In this document: positions 36,400 through 47,742 of the stretch, piece by piece
Layout of the letters: every line of letters begins with the position of its first letter
Numbering within the stretch: the first letter of the stretch is position 1
Made by a program: the position numbers and the translations under genes
Source of the DNA: Codonopsis lanceolata
Lineage: Eukaryota; Streptophyta; Magnoliopsida; Asterales; Campanulaceae
Assembly (NCBI GenBank): GCA_013146195.2
Contig: CM028377.1
Coordinates: 105,936,094-106,000,093, forward strand
DNA length: 64,000 nt
Direction of reading: 5' to 3'
Notes under the pieces: generated by a model
What the model was told of the DNA's origin: nothing
Database searches by the model: none
The model's input: only the letters and a program-made list of their open reading frames with translations

Positions 36400-36750
36400 A
36401 CATGGTTGCGAACAGTGAACCCAAAGGCTTCAATCTCAGTCGTTAATGGTTTGTGCAACAGAACAAGAAGAAGCTCAGTCTCTCCCCCGGTGCACTTTTG
36501 GGGAAAATAATTCCCAAAAGAAAAGCGCAATAGAAGGCGTGGAAAAAGGTTATAGAAATGGGAAGGAGATGGAGGAAGAGATATTTTTGGAACAAGATTT
36601 TCAAAGAGCACTTTACCGGTTGGGAAAAAAGAAGAAGGTAGTGGACTGGTTACAATGTTATAAAAGTCTACAGGTCCGTAATTATTCCTAAGTATTATGT
36701 AATGGGTCACTATGATTGTGATTAGTTATGTAATTAGTCAACATGAGATG

Positions 36751-37323
36751 TGTAATGAATCGAGCCCAAAAAGTCCGGTCCGCTACATGTAGCCCATGCA
36801 CTGATCCACTAATCACACATTATTTTGGGTCACCAGGCTTACCACAAGTCGACCCAAAGTCTATGGATGATGTTGGTGACCAGTAGTAGTGTATGACCAT
36901 TGTATAAAGCATATTTAAGTCTCACACCTACCCGATGTGGGATTGTGGGTATTACAATCTTTCTCACTTAAATACTTGATGTCCTCGTCAAGGCTGAACC
37001 GTACCCCAGGCGATACAGGATTCAAAAGGTAGTGCATACGGAGATCAAGAGGTGGCTCCAACCTCCCACGGCGTAGCACTTTGTTCCCACATTTCTGATC
37101 AACACCTGTTCTGATACGATTTGTACCAGAGCCCAAGAGCCTGGTACGCTACGTGTAGCCCACACACTGACCCACTAAACACGCAACACCTTGGGTCACC
37201 CGGCCTACCACAAGCCGACCCAAAACTCCATGAATGAAGTTGGTGCCCAGTAATAATGTGTGGGCACTTTATAAAGCACATTTCAGTCTCACATTTACTT
37301 GATGTGGGATTGAGGTTATTACA
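36751..37323 (-). mobile_element. Second TRIM element, complete
   Basis: LTR-like ends lie at 36751-36956 and 37122-37323. On the minus strand they start TGTAAT(A)ACC and contain GCCCACACATTATTAC-type text plus the CGGCTTGTGGT and TACACGTAGC boxes of the TRIM at 24857. The interior keeps the same CCTCGTCAAG and GGTGGCTCCA boxes as that TRIM. GAGATG flanks both ends (36745-36750 and 37324-37329). The primer site is decayed (TCGTATCAGA). Non-coding. Confidence 0.85.
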
Positions 37324-38668
37324 GAGATGCTTCTAATATAACTCAATCGTTTTCAGTTCAACTTGTTTTTTAAAACCTTGTTTCATAATCGGGTCGGGTT
37401 AAACAATATTATTAATCCAATATTATTAGTGTCTTCGTTGTTCATCCTAGTGTTATATATACATAATGGGTACTTTTTGAATTAAAAATGCTAATCATGT
37501 GTTTTTTTTAGCGAGAGATCTAATAATACTACTATCTCCCTTGGTATAATTAACGAGTGGATAAGGGTCTTCTCTGGATAGCATGGAATATAAGTCCAAA
37601 CCACATATTGTGTACCAAACATCCCAAAATTCTTTTAATCCTTGCCAACAAACGGCTCCTAAAATTTTCAATAATACTCTTTTCGTTCCAGGTAACTAGT
37701 CCATTTTTTCTATTTTGAGATATTTCAGTTAAAAAATCCATTTTCCCAAATTATATTTACAATTTTCATTACCTTTCATCATTACTCTCCACTTGTGTTG
37801 TAAATATATTAGTTGTGCTTGATTATTTATGTAATTATAACCAATTTCAATGACATTGTTGTATCGGTTAATTATTATACTTTTTAAATCGTGTACTGTA
37901 TTTACGTGAGACAGAGGGCTTGAGACTTTGTAGAACGCAGGTAGGTTTCATTTTTCTCATCTAAGGCTTTGTTTGTTTCACGGAAAATAAATTCTAGGAA
38001 ACATTTTCTTCACATTTCGATATTTGGTAACTTTTGGAAAATGTAGTTAATGGAAAAGTTTTTCCAAATCAAAAGAAAATGAAGCATTTTTTTTCAGAAA
38101 AATAACTTACGGATTCATTTTCCATAAGTCATTTCCAAATGTTCGAATACCCCTCCGCCCCCTCCCACAATTACATGTATTTACATGCACGCACAATATA
38201 ACACTCAACAATAATTTTTTTAGAAATATAAATTGAGTTTGTGCACACTATTTATAAATTATAATTTTAATAAATAATAATTACGTCCTAAAATTAGTGT
38301 GCACTGTATTATTTTAGGACGTCCCAAACATTATCTTTTTCTTTTTTAAAACATTTTTTTAATATCAATTATCAATTATTTTATTTATATTTGTGAGATA
38401 TAAAAATGATAGACCTTATTGATTTGACACAACTAATGATAAATTGTGGGTTACTAAAGAAAAATTACTTAAAGTTCAGCACTATCTTATATTCAATATG
38501 TGCATTAATATTAGAATATATTTTTGTATTTATTTATAAATTATTTTTCGTAACATTTTCCGTTCGTTTGACAAATACCTAAAAGTATTCTTTTCATCTT
38601 AAATTATTGTTTTGTTTGACTTTTTATAGTCAAACGAACCATTTTTCAAATGAAATCTTGGTTATGTT
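37324..38668. other. Upstream intergenic region of the synthase gene
   Basis: AT-rich, no gene seen. The stretch from about 38515 to 38668 is duplicated at 55629-55785 next to the rearranged synthase copy, so the synthase duplication reached at least this far upstream. A TTTGTTTGTTTCACGGAAAA / CGTTCGTTTGACAAA pair at 37971 and 38565 could be ends of an old MITE, weakly supported. Confidence 0.45.
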
Positions 38669-38676
38669 TTTTTTAA

Positions 38677-38846
38677 GTTGGGTAATGCTTGAGCCACTTT
38701 CATTTTGTACCAAAATATGGGTACTCTGGGATGTGACACACTGGCTAAAGTGCTGGGACCCACAAAATGTTCAATCAATGAAAGTATGTCACATCATAGA
38801 GTACCTATATTTTGATGCAAAATAAGAGTGGCCATAGCATTATCTC
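38677..38846. mobile_element. 170-bp MITE in the synthase promoter
   Basis: The two halves are inverted repeats over about 60 bases: left GCCACTTTCATTTTGTACC, AAAATATGGGTACTCT, GATGTGACA; right mirrored by TGTCACATC, AGAGTACCTATATTTTG and AATAAGAGTGGC. TTTTTTAA flanks both sides (38669-38676 and 38847-38854), an 8-bp duplication as in hAT elements. The paralogous promoter at about 55780-55795 lacks the insert and has a single such site. It ends 111 bases before the ATG. Confidence 0.8.
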
Positions 38847-38879
38847 TTTTTTAAATGGTAAAAACGTAATTTGCACAGT

Positions 38880-38957
38880 ATATGAAGTCTATATATCCTT
38901 CTAATTTTTCATTTGAAGTCTATATATCCTCCTCGCTTAACACCGAAGGCAGAAAAA
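38880..38957 (+). promoter_or_regulatory. Putative core promoter of the synthase gene
   Basis: The words GAAGTCTATATATCCT occur twice, about 30 bases apart. The first TATATAT (38890-38896) would place transcription start near 38922 and leave about 35 bases of leader before the ATG. The second (38921-38927) is too close to the ATG. The same box is partly kept in the rearranged copy at 55815-55825. Confidence 0.45.
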
Positions 38958-41900
38958 ATGTATTCTCAGGTCAGCACACAGTTTGGCTTTCCTCAGCATC
39001 CGTTAGTACAACGCAATAAATTAGGGAAATCTCCGGTCAACCTTTTCCGACCGGGTACGTCCATATAAAGCTGAACTACTTCTTCTTCGAAATTTCCTTT
39101 ATTGTGTAAGTGATCAATTATCACATTTCTAATCAATCAATCAATTTACGAGAAACTTGAGTTTTTAAAGGGGAATTTTCTTGTGGAAGCAAAATTTGCT
39201 CTGATACCATGAACATTTTGGTGTGTAGTTTGTGTGTGTGTGTGTGAGAGAGAGAGTCAATCTGAAATCCTTATTTCATTCCCCATAGATGGAAAGGAAT
39301 CAATCTCATCTATCTTTGAGAGGAAATTAGCATTCTATCTTATTGATTTGTGCATGTTTTGTTGCTATGAGAAGAGCTGAAGATTCAAGTTATATACTCC
39401 CCTTTTCCACCAAAGAGTCTAGGTTTGAAACGTTTAATTACCGAGGGATATATAAGTAACATCAAAGTTGGTAATAATTATTAAAAAAAAAACTTAAAAG
39501 GATAATTAATATTTTAATATTAATTGTGGTGGGTAAAGTTGAAATATTACAGACATGGTAAAAATAAATTTTTGAAAATAAACTTTTCAAGTTAAATATC
39601 CTAAATTAGTATAGTCGTTTCGTTGTCTGAAACAGAGGAAGTATATCAGAAGGATCAACCAAAGGCTGCTGTAAATCTTACAAATTTATTGCCTCAATTA
39701 CCTAACTTGACAAAACAACTATAACAAACAACAATCAACGCCTTCATAGTTTGTTAACGGCACGTTAACAAAGGCTGCTGTAATGAGTAATTTTCGTGCT
39801 TTGATGATCTTCCCTTCTAGCCAAGTCTGTCATTCTGTGTTAATTTTATTGCTTGTGCACCTAACTTGAATCATTTGCTACTAGATGCATCTTATTACCG
39901 CCGTGCAGTTCCTGAAAGAGGTGCCAACATTGATTTCGTAAGCACGATTTCCTATATTATCCTTTTATGAAAAAAATGTAAAGAAGACAAAAAGAGAAAA
40001 AGAAATAGTATATGATAAAAGTATCTAATTAGTCAATATCATTTTAGCGCTATGGTTTATTCACTAATTAGCAAAGCATTGTCGGTTTTTTAGAGTGATG
40101 ATGATCAAGATCATATTACAAGAATTCGTAAAATGTTTGGGAAGGTTGAGTTATCGATTTCTTCATATGACACTGCATGGGTTGCTATGGTCCCGTCCAG
40201 ATCCACGAGAGACTTACAGCAGCCTTCTTTCCCACAATGTTTGGATTGGATTTTGCATAATCAGAATCCAAATGGATCATGGGGACTCCACCCAACCCAT
40301 CCATCACTTGTTCAAGATTGTCTCTCCTCTACACTGGCTTGTGTACTAGCTCTCGAGAAATGGAAAGTTGGTGAACTAGTTGTTAACAAAGGTAAGATTT
40401 TAGCTTTTCCTGCTTGCCTCTTTTTTCTTTTCCATGTAAATTGACAGTGTTGTCCTGTTTTATCTTGGTTTTTGCTTTAGGCCTCGACTTTATTAGGTCC
40501 AGAAGTTGGGCTGTCAACGACAAACATCAGTATTCTCCAATTGGGTTTGACATAATATTTTCTGGAATGATTGGTATTGCCAAAGAAATGGGTGTGAATC
40601 TTCCTCTCGACCCAGTTTTGATGGATGAAATGCTTCAGAACAAGGATCACATCATTGCAAGGTGCATGGCTTGAGTCAATTTTATCAGTCCCTTAATTTT
40701 CTATATTACCAACGAAGAGAAGCTTTGTCAGTATTTTTTTGAATCTATTTTCTCCCTTTAATGGATGTATATATTCAATTTATGTTTACATCAGAGCCGG
40801 CGTAAACAGTTTTGAGGACATCCATCTAGCATACGTTGCAGAAGGATTGGGAAAATTCCATGGATGGAGCGAGGCAATAACGATGCACCAACGAAGAAAT
40901 GGGTCGCTTTTTAATTCACCATCCACAACTGCAGCTGCTCTTATTCACCTTAACGATGATAAATGCTTCGACTACTTGTGCTCACTCTTGAATATGTACA
41001 AAAATGCAGGTAACCAATAACGGGTTGTCGTTTTCTTTTTTCTTTTTTGTTATCTGAACAGAGTTACTTGATAGAATATTTCTTACTAATCAATTCTGCC
41101 TTGTATGATATGCTTGCACGATGCAGTTCCTGCAATTTATCCATTAGATATATATACGAGGCTCTGCTTGGTTGATCGTCTTGACAGGTTGGGCATAGGT
41201 CGATATTTCCGCCATGAAATAGAAAGTGTTCTCATTGAAACATACAGGTAATTTTCATGGAAAATCATGCTGCCAATTGGTTTACAAGATTCTAGATATA
41301 ATTGTAAGTAGTCTTACCCTGTTTTGGCATTAGTATAAAAAAAAATAACTAACATCTGCAAAATCTCTTAGAATTTTGTATATGTCAAGTTGTAGAGTTT
41401 AGATTTAGCAATAGTTTCACTACATAGTTTTTTTTATCATTTTAATATTTTGATATTTTGCCAAAAAAGTATATATTCTTTTCCTAACTTTGTATGGTAT
41501 TATATGTTATAAGTTTGAACCTTGACAAGTTCAGCTCATGAGCTCTCGAACCAAACAAAGGGTTTTTAAGGCTCATTCATTAAGCAAGCCGAATTCAAAC
41601 ATACTAAAACTCGGCTTCATTGGTTTGCAGCCATTAGTATATATCATATTCCCAAAAGAGTTTATATGAGCAATCAATTAAAATAAGTTTCCGCCGACAG
41701 ACTTTGGATGGAGAGGAATGAAGAAATCGTTTTGGATGTTGCTTGTCGAGCCAAGGCGTTCCGGCTACTGCGAATGAATGGCTATGAGGTTCCTTCAGGT
41801 GCATCAAATCTCTATAACATGCTTGATTTGGATATCTCTGCCAATGAAAAGAAACAGAAAAAGGAAATTTTAAGTCTTTAGAGAAGACGAATCTCAAGAC

Positions 41901-44759
41901 TTGTACTTACAAAACATAAGTTCAAGTATAATGTTAGTGTGATACATGGAAAACAATATATGGCCTTTGGCGAACTTGATTATTTCGTCATACTTGATTG
42001 TAGAACTATACACCTCTGTTCTCACATAACATTTTCATCTTAAGAAACCATTAGTTTCCTTTACTCGTCACATTGTACACTAAGCATTTCGAGTCCGAAC
42101 CTAAAGTATTGCTAATTTTGTTATATATGTATTCCATAGTGACGAAGTTACATGTGAATGCAGAGTCACCGGAAGAATTTGATGAACAGGAAAAGTTTCT
42201 CAAAATTATAAGCCCACAATTTACAGATTTGAATACAATTCTTGAGTTATTCAGGGCATCACAAATTACAATTTCCCATCAAGAACCCATATTGGAGAGA
42301 TTAAATGGTTGGACAAGCTCTTTTCTAAAGCAGGAAGTGGCAAATCAAACAATTAAAGGACAGAGGCTACACAGTGAGGTATTATTCATAAAATTATATT
42401 CTATCATATTCCCCCTCCATCCCATAAAAAATACTCATATGACAAGTCAAACTTTCATAAATTTTAGTCCTTTTGATAGCGGAATCCACTGAAGAGATAT
42501 AGATTTAAAGGCTAATTCATCATTCTTAAGGAATTCACCTAACAGATACTGAAATAATTTAGGAGAGCACAAAGATGCAATCCATGTTTTAGTGTCACAT
42601 TACATGGCTTTTATAGAAGAAAATATTACATTTTGAAAACATATCCTTAGAAGTCTTCAAGGAATTCTTTTTATATTCCCGATGAGTTTTGTTCAAATCA
42701 TGACCCCTTTGGATGATGCTACGATTTCCGGTCTCACCTTTTTAGTATTGTTGTTTTTAGAATTGAAACTATTTTTATTTACTTTTTTGGAACAAACCAA
42801 AATGGAAATTGGGACAATTTGTTTGGAAAAGAGTATAAGTAACCATTATATGGAGTTTTAGTATTCTTCTTTTTTCTGTCTATATAACTCTTAGGTGAAG
42901 AATGCTCTGCGCTACCCCAAATGCCAACTGGAACGACTAGAGACCAAGAAAAACATAGAGCTATGTCACAAAGAGGCTCTTCGGATAGTTAAAACATGCT
43001 ATATGTAATTGCTCTCTCTCACAAGTTTACTTACAGATTAAATCAATACAAAACAACTTTTAATTTCTGTCCTCGCTCAAGGTGCCCCAACGTTGACAAC
43101 CGAGATTTGTATGAGCTTTCATTAAAGGATTTTAACAACTGTCAAACAATATATCAGGAAGAACTTAGATCCCTTGAGAGGTATATTATACAACATTCAA
43201 AATATTTTGCTTTAAGGAAATTAAATAATAATTATTAATTTGAGGTACATTTTACGGTAAAAAATCCTTTTGAATGTTTATTTGCAGATGGATGAAAGAA
43301 AGGAGATTAGAATTGACACCTGCAAGGCAGACGCTAACTTCCGGTTATTTTTCAGTTGTTTCTGGCCTTGGCGCTCCAGAATTTTCTCAGGCTCGCATCT
43401 CATGGGCTAAGAATGTTGTGCTCTCAACAGTTGTGGATGATTTCTTTGATTGCAGTACTTCAAGAGAAGAATCACTGAACCTCCTTGAATTAGTAAAAAA
43501 GTGAGCCCAAGGCATCCATGGGCTAAGAATGTTGATTACAAGTCTTTGTTTCTATATATTTTCAGTTGTAACTGTCGCTGTCAATAATGCATCGTCTTCA
43601 AATGACAGCCCGCGTCAAGTTTTTGAAAGTCATATAAATAAGATGATTACAAGCTTAGAGGGGCCAAACGTGGAAGTGAAACTTTGAAATGCTAAAATTT
43701 TGGGATGAAAAAATTATTTAACCATACTTGGTTTACTATTTTGAACATAGGTGGGACGATCATGCAACAGTTGGTTATTCTTCTGAACATGTCGAGATCA
43801 TCTTCTCTGCTCTCTATAGCACAATAAATGAGCTTGCAGCGGAGGCTTTCAAAGTTCAAGGGCGATGTGTCAAACATCACTTAATTGATTTGGTAAGAGT
43901 CCTTGAATATTAAACTCATTCTTATTACTTTGTGTTTAACTAACAAATCTTGTCAAACTTGTCGCTTGAAGCCAATACATTGTACCTTTCAACAAAGAGA
44001 TCAAAATTTTGTTGGTTCTACTCCGATTTCATTAGCTTAATTGGTTTCTTAATGAGGCTTTGTACTGATATACAGTGGGTACATGGAGTTAAGTGTGCAA
44101 TGAGAGAGCAGGAGTGGGCGAACAAGTACGAGCCCACTCCCACATTCAATGAATATATATCAAATGGGATTGGATCCTCGGCCTTGGGAGTAGTTGTTGT
44201 CATTGCATTGTACTTTCTAGGACCAGAATTGTCAGATGAAATTGTAGAGAGTGCAGAATGTAACAGTTTGTATACTCATGCGAGTTTGATCTTGCGACTT
44301 TCAAATGATCTCAGCACTGTCAAGGTAATTAGTAATTTGTTTTTTATGTAGTTTTATTTCTATATTTCAAAGAAATGTACGTTGGTAAGGCAATTTAGAG
44401 GATCACGAGCTAACTTTAAGTTTCCTATGATTCCATAGAGAGAAATGGCACAAGGGAAACTGAATTCTGTACCGTTGTACATAATCCAAAGTGAAGGGAA
44501 AGTATCTGAAGAAGATGCAGTGAAGAAGATTACAGAAATGATTGAAACTAATAGGAGAGAACTGCTAAAAATGGTGACCAACACGAGAAATAGTCTTGTC
44601 CCGAAGGTGTGCAAGGATCTTTTCTGGCATTCAAATGTCGTGTCTCACTACTATTACAAGAGCAGAAACGATGAGCACACATCTCCTATTGAATTGCTTG
44701 CCGGCATAGGTGCAATCGTTCAAAACAAAATTGAAACTCACACCTTATCTTTAATTTGA
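38958..44759 (+). CDS. Kaurene-synthase-like class I diterpene synthase (14 exons)
   Basis: Exons 38958-39054, 39885-39937, 40094-40391, 40481-40661, 40795-41009, 41127-41247, 41701-41798, 42164-42378, 42895-43004, 43082-43180, 43288-43500, 43751-43892, 44076-44324 and 44439-44759 join in phase, every intron GT-AG, giving 803 residues, the usual length for plastid kaurene synthases. The family ionises a copalyl-type diphosphate and cyclises it. Landmarks: SYDTAW (about 74-79) in the gamma domain; DVAC (334-337) where class II enzymes have DxDD, so no class II activity is expected; DDFFD (546-550) and NDLSTVKRE (691-699) for Mg2+ binding. The helix position that is Pro-Ile in kaurene synthases is Val653-Val654, so the product may not be ent-kaurene. 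The N-terminus would be the transit peptide but is not very Ser/Thr-rich. The 53-bp exon 2 is the least certain; an alternative acceptor at 39820 breaks the phase. Confidence 0.9.
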
Positions 44760-44933
44760 ATGTAAACTTCATGGTATAAGGCTGATGGAGTTCAATCTCA
44801 CATTGCTACTTGGCTTAATGAATCTCTCAGCACATCAACGTAAAGACATACTTAATTGGACTGTTACATAATAGATTAAGCTTTTGAGTTAAATGATATC
44901 TTGTTTAGATGCACATCTTCCTTTTCATCTAAA
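44760..44933 (+). other. 3' flank of the synthase gene
   Basis: AT-rich, presumed 3' untranslated region. No clear AATAAA signal was identified; TGTTTAGATG and related GT-rich text occur near 44900. It ends at a Helitron-like terminus. Confidence 0.3.
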
Positions 44934-45140
44934 CTAGTAAGGTTCAGTGTTAATGATTTTTAAAAAATGATTTGCTAGTTTTTTCATTTTTCTGTTTACT
45001 TTTAATTATTTGATTTTTTTTTTGTATTTTTCATTATAATTTTTGAAACTTATAAATTGTGCTGTTGTGCTTTTAGCATTTTTGATACTTTGTTTTTCGG
45101 TCATTTATAATGTATATTTTTAGTCATTGTATAACAACTT
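44934..45140 (-). mobile_element. Helitron-like 3' terminal segment, hairpin lost
   Basis: CTAGTAAGGTT after an A, then GTTAATGATTTTTAAAAAATGATTTGCTA and onward text, matches two segments at 54252 and 54458. Those copies have a GC-rich hairpin 7-8 bases inside CTAG; here the hairpin has been deleted. Read on the minus strand, CTAG followed by T is the canonical Helitron 3' end. The 5' end is not defined. Confidence 0.5.
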
Positions 45141-45707
45141 ATCCTACAAATTTGTTTTTTTTTTGTTGGTTATTTTCATTCTCTTTTTTTATTACCAAAC
45201 ATGAATTCATTTATTTTTATGAGTGTGTGAAAATGAAAATAATTCAAACTTACTATCTTAGATAAACACATTGTTGTTGGACACTTTGTTTATTTTGTTT
45301 CTGAAATTTATGACTCCCTATAGTAAATAATATATTATGTTAGAGAAATCAAACTTTCAACCCCAAAGTATATATACTTATACTAAAAATACGAAATTCC
45401 CTCAAAGTATATATAAAGCCCTACTTTACCACCCAGCCTAAGTTTTGTATCATTTTCATATCTCATTTTATAATTCTTTTCTAGTTTTCCCCTAGCCACG
45501 ACGAAGGTTACCAATCTGACGTTAATGGGTACATGGTATTTCACATGTAAGGCATTTTAGTTATTTTTTGCAATGTTTTATCTGCTTTTATTACCCAAAG
45601 AGAAACTTCATTTTCTTCTTCTCCGGCAACGCTTTCTCTGCTTCTTCTCCGACAATGACCTCATATGTAAATTTTAAGTGAGATAAAACTCAAAAGTGTA
45701 TTAATGC

Positions 45708-46261
45708 CAAGGTTCTAAAAATCGTTAGGCGGCATCTAGGCGTCACACTAGCGCCTAGCGTCTAGGGGACTAGTCGGGGCATAATCGGGGCCTAGGCGGG
45801 GCCTAAAATTAAAGCAAAATTACCATTTTTTTGATAATTTACATCAAAGATCAACCATTGTGGCTAAAATTTAATTTTTTTTTTATGTTTGTCATTTTAT
45901 CAAACACTTGTTTATATTTGTAAAATGAACAAAAATATACAAATCTACCTTTAATCTCAATTCTCAACAACCCCAAAACAATAAACCAACCAAGTTTAGT
46001 ACTAAAAAAAAAAAATATTACTCCACCTACCTACTACCCCTACAACCCACAGTTTAACATATACTCCCTAATTCCTTCTCATTCTAAATTATGAGTCTCG
46101 AGACAACCCCCTTCTTTTTCATCTTTTTTCTTCTTCTTCTTTCTTTTATCTATCTGGCAGACTGGCAACGTAGACGCCGACTTGGTCGATTAGGCGGTGA
46201 CTAAGAAAGTCGCGGCGGTAGAGAGGGGCCTAGGGCCTAGGCGGGGAGTTTTAGAACATTG
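45708..46261. mobile_element. hAT MITE with 8-bp target duplication
   Basis: The ends CAAGGTTCTAAAA and TTTTAGAACATTG are inverted repeats matching at 12 of 13 positions. ATTAATGC is duplicated at 45700-45707 and 46262-46269. The subterminal regions are rich in TAGGCG and GCCTAG words, the interior is AT-rich and no ORF is present. The 554-bp length, CA..TG termini and 8-bp duplication place it with non-autonomous hAT elements. Confidence 0.9.
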
Positions 46262-46269
46262 ATTAATGC

Positions 46270-46899
46270 TTTATTCAAATTATTATATAGAAAAATAAAT
46301 AGAAATAGAGCGGAATCATATTAGAGATATTGAACTAAAGATCAGATAATCACACTTAGGTGTCAAGACCGCCACAAATAAGAACCCACCAAAAATTTAA
46401 AGACGTACAGCATAACACGCAAGCATTCACCAAGCATACACCAAGAATTTCTCCTTTTCTCCCTCGTACAATATAATACACAAGCATACACCAAGAATTT
46501 CAAATCTCATATTTGAATCTATCACATACGTATACGACAATGATGAGGCAAACCATAGTTCGATCCGTTTTCATCGTTCATAGCTTCAACTCCAACAAAT
46601 TTCTCATCAACACCGTTGATATTGTTTATGGTTTGATTGGAGCAAATTCTTGATTTTAAACATTATTCGCCACACCATTTTTATCACTACGATTACCAGA
46701 CATGACATCACATCACCAAATTTGACATGAAATATGGAAATGCTAAAAAATTACATTGTGGGCCAAAGTGGATTTGATGGATAGTTTAGGGAGAAATTTG
46801 TATTTTGGACTAATTTCGATGGGGTCAAAATATGATTAGCTCCCAAAATTACACATCAAATCTCACATTGCACCCCAACCTACGAAGTCTCTCACTTTC
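46270..46899. other. Intergenic, no gene recognised
   Basis: AT-rich sequence with a short duplicated ACAAGCATACACCAAGAATTTC (near 46430 and 46482). Otherwise featureless. Confidence 0.4.
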
Positions 46900-47129
46900 A
46901 TAACTTATTTAGCTATTTGTCCGACTTTGTCCCCTCCCGTCTATGGGCGTGAAAAATAGTAACTGAAAATTGTATGTGCATGCCACATGAAGATTATTTT
47001 AGTCATTTTGCTTGGCGCAAAAAATGGGAATTGGCTATAAATTCAATATTTAATTAACCATTTAGTATTTAGAATATGTTTTTAAATAAAAATAAAAATA
47101 ATTATTTTAATAATTAAAAAATAATTATA

Positions 47130-47701
47130 GGGCCAAATTACAATTTCTCCCCAAAGTATCCACAAAATCATATAGTTTACCCATATGTAAAGTTTGTCTC
47201 ATAATGGTATCTGACTTTACACGCCCCCCCCCATTTTCCACCTTACTACTGACGGACGTTAGAAAATTCACGTTAAATAGCACGTGGTCTTCCACGTACA
47301 GGGCGAAAATGTCATTTCTTTTATCTAGTTAAGGAGTAAATGTATTAAAAGTACAAACCCTAATCTCACACCCTCTCCTTCTCTCTACTCCCGTTGTAAG
47401 TTCCCATCTCCGGGTCCACCGTAATAGTCGTAATCTCCAATTAGCCCCACCATAGCCACCACCATCTCAGGGTGCAAGTTCCCATATCCAACCCAAACCC
47501 TTCCCACTCTGGTCACGCCTATCATAACTCTAGCGTCGTCCTCCATCGATTCTAACCAAGCTCCATCTCCGATCTTCCTCATTCTCTCCCCTGCAAAAGT
47601 CGTGCTTAAAGTAGAAATCAAAGGTTATAGAGTATACTTACTAAAAACCCTTGAAAAAACATGCAATTGACAAAAAACCCATAAACCTTATTGACAAGTT
47701 C

Positions 47702-47742
<41 letters not shown>

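Larger units (their letters stand above)
31818..36673 (+). pseudogene. First exon of an unrecognised plastid-type gene, split by copia
   Basis: An ATG at 31818 begins MACVSTGT, then a copia element with an ACATG target duplication interrupts the codon at 31843. Rejoining at 36405 gives WLRTVNPKASISVVNG followed by Arg/Ser-rich text, which has the composition of a chloroplast transit peptide. The frame stops at 36508 (TAA). One frame over it is open from FGENNSQKKSAIEG to WLQCYKSLQ and ends at a possible donor CAG|GT at 36673, which suggests an additional one-base frameshift. A CT-rich leader precedes the ATG. I do not recognise the protein. Both the insertion and the stop indicate loss of function. 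Confidence 0.42.

Noticed and set aside
37971..38580. Possible MITE with TTTGTTTG-type ends upstream of the synthase
   Set aside because: The end similarity is too weak and no target duplication was found.
39821..39937. Alternative longer exon 2 of the synthase using the acceptor at 39820
   Set aside because: The acceptor is good, but the phase does not fit the end of exon 1; the acceptor at 39884 gives a continuous frame.
38958..44759. Possibility of a bifunctional class I/II synthase
   Set aside because: The class II position reads DVAC instead of DxDD, as in class I-only enzymes.
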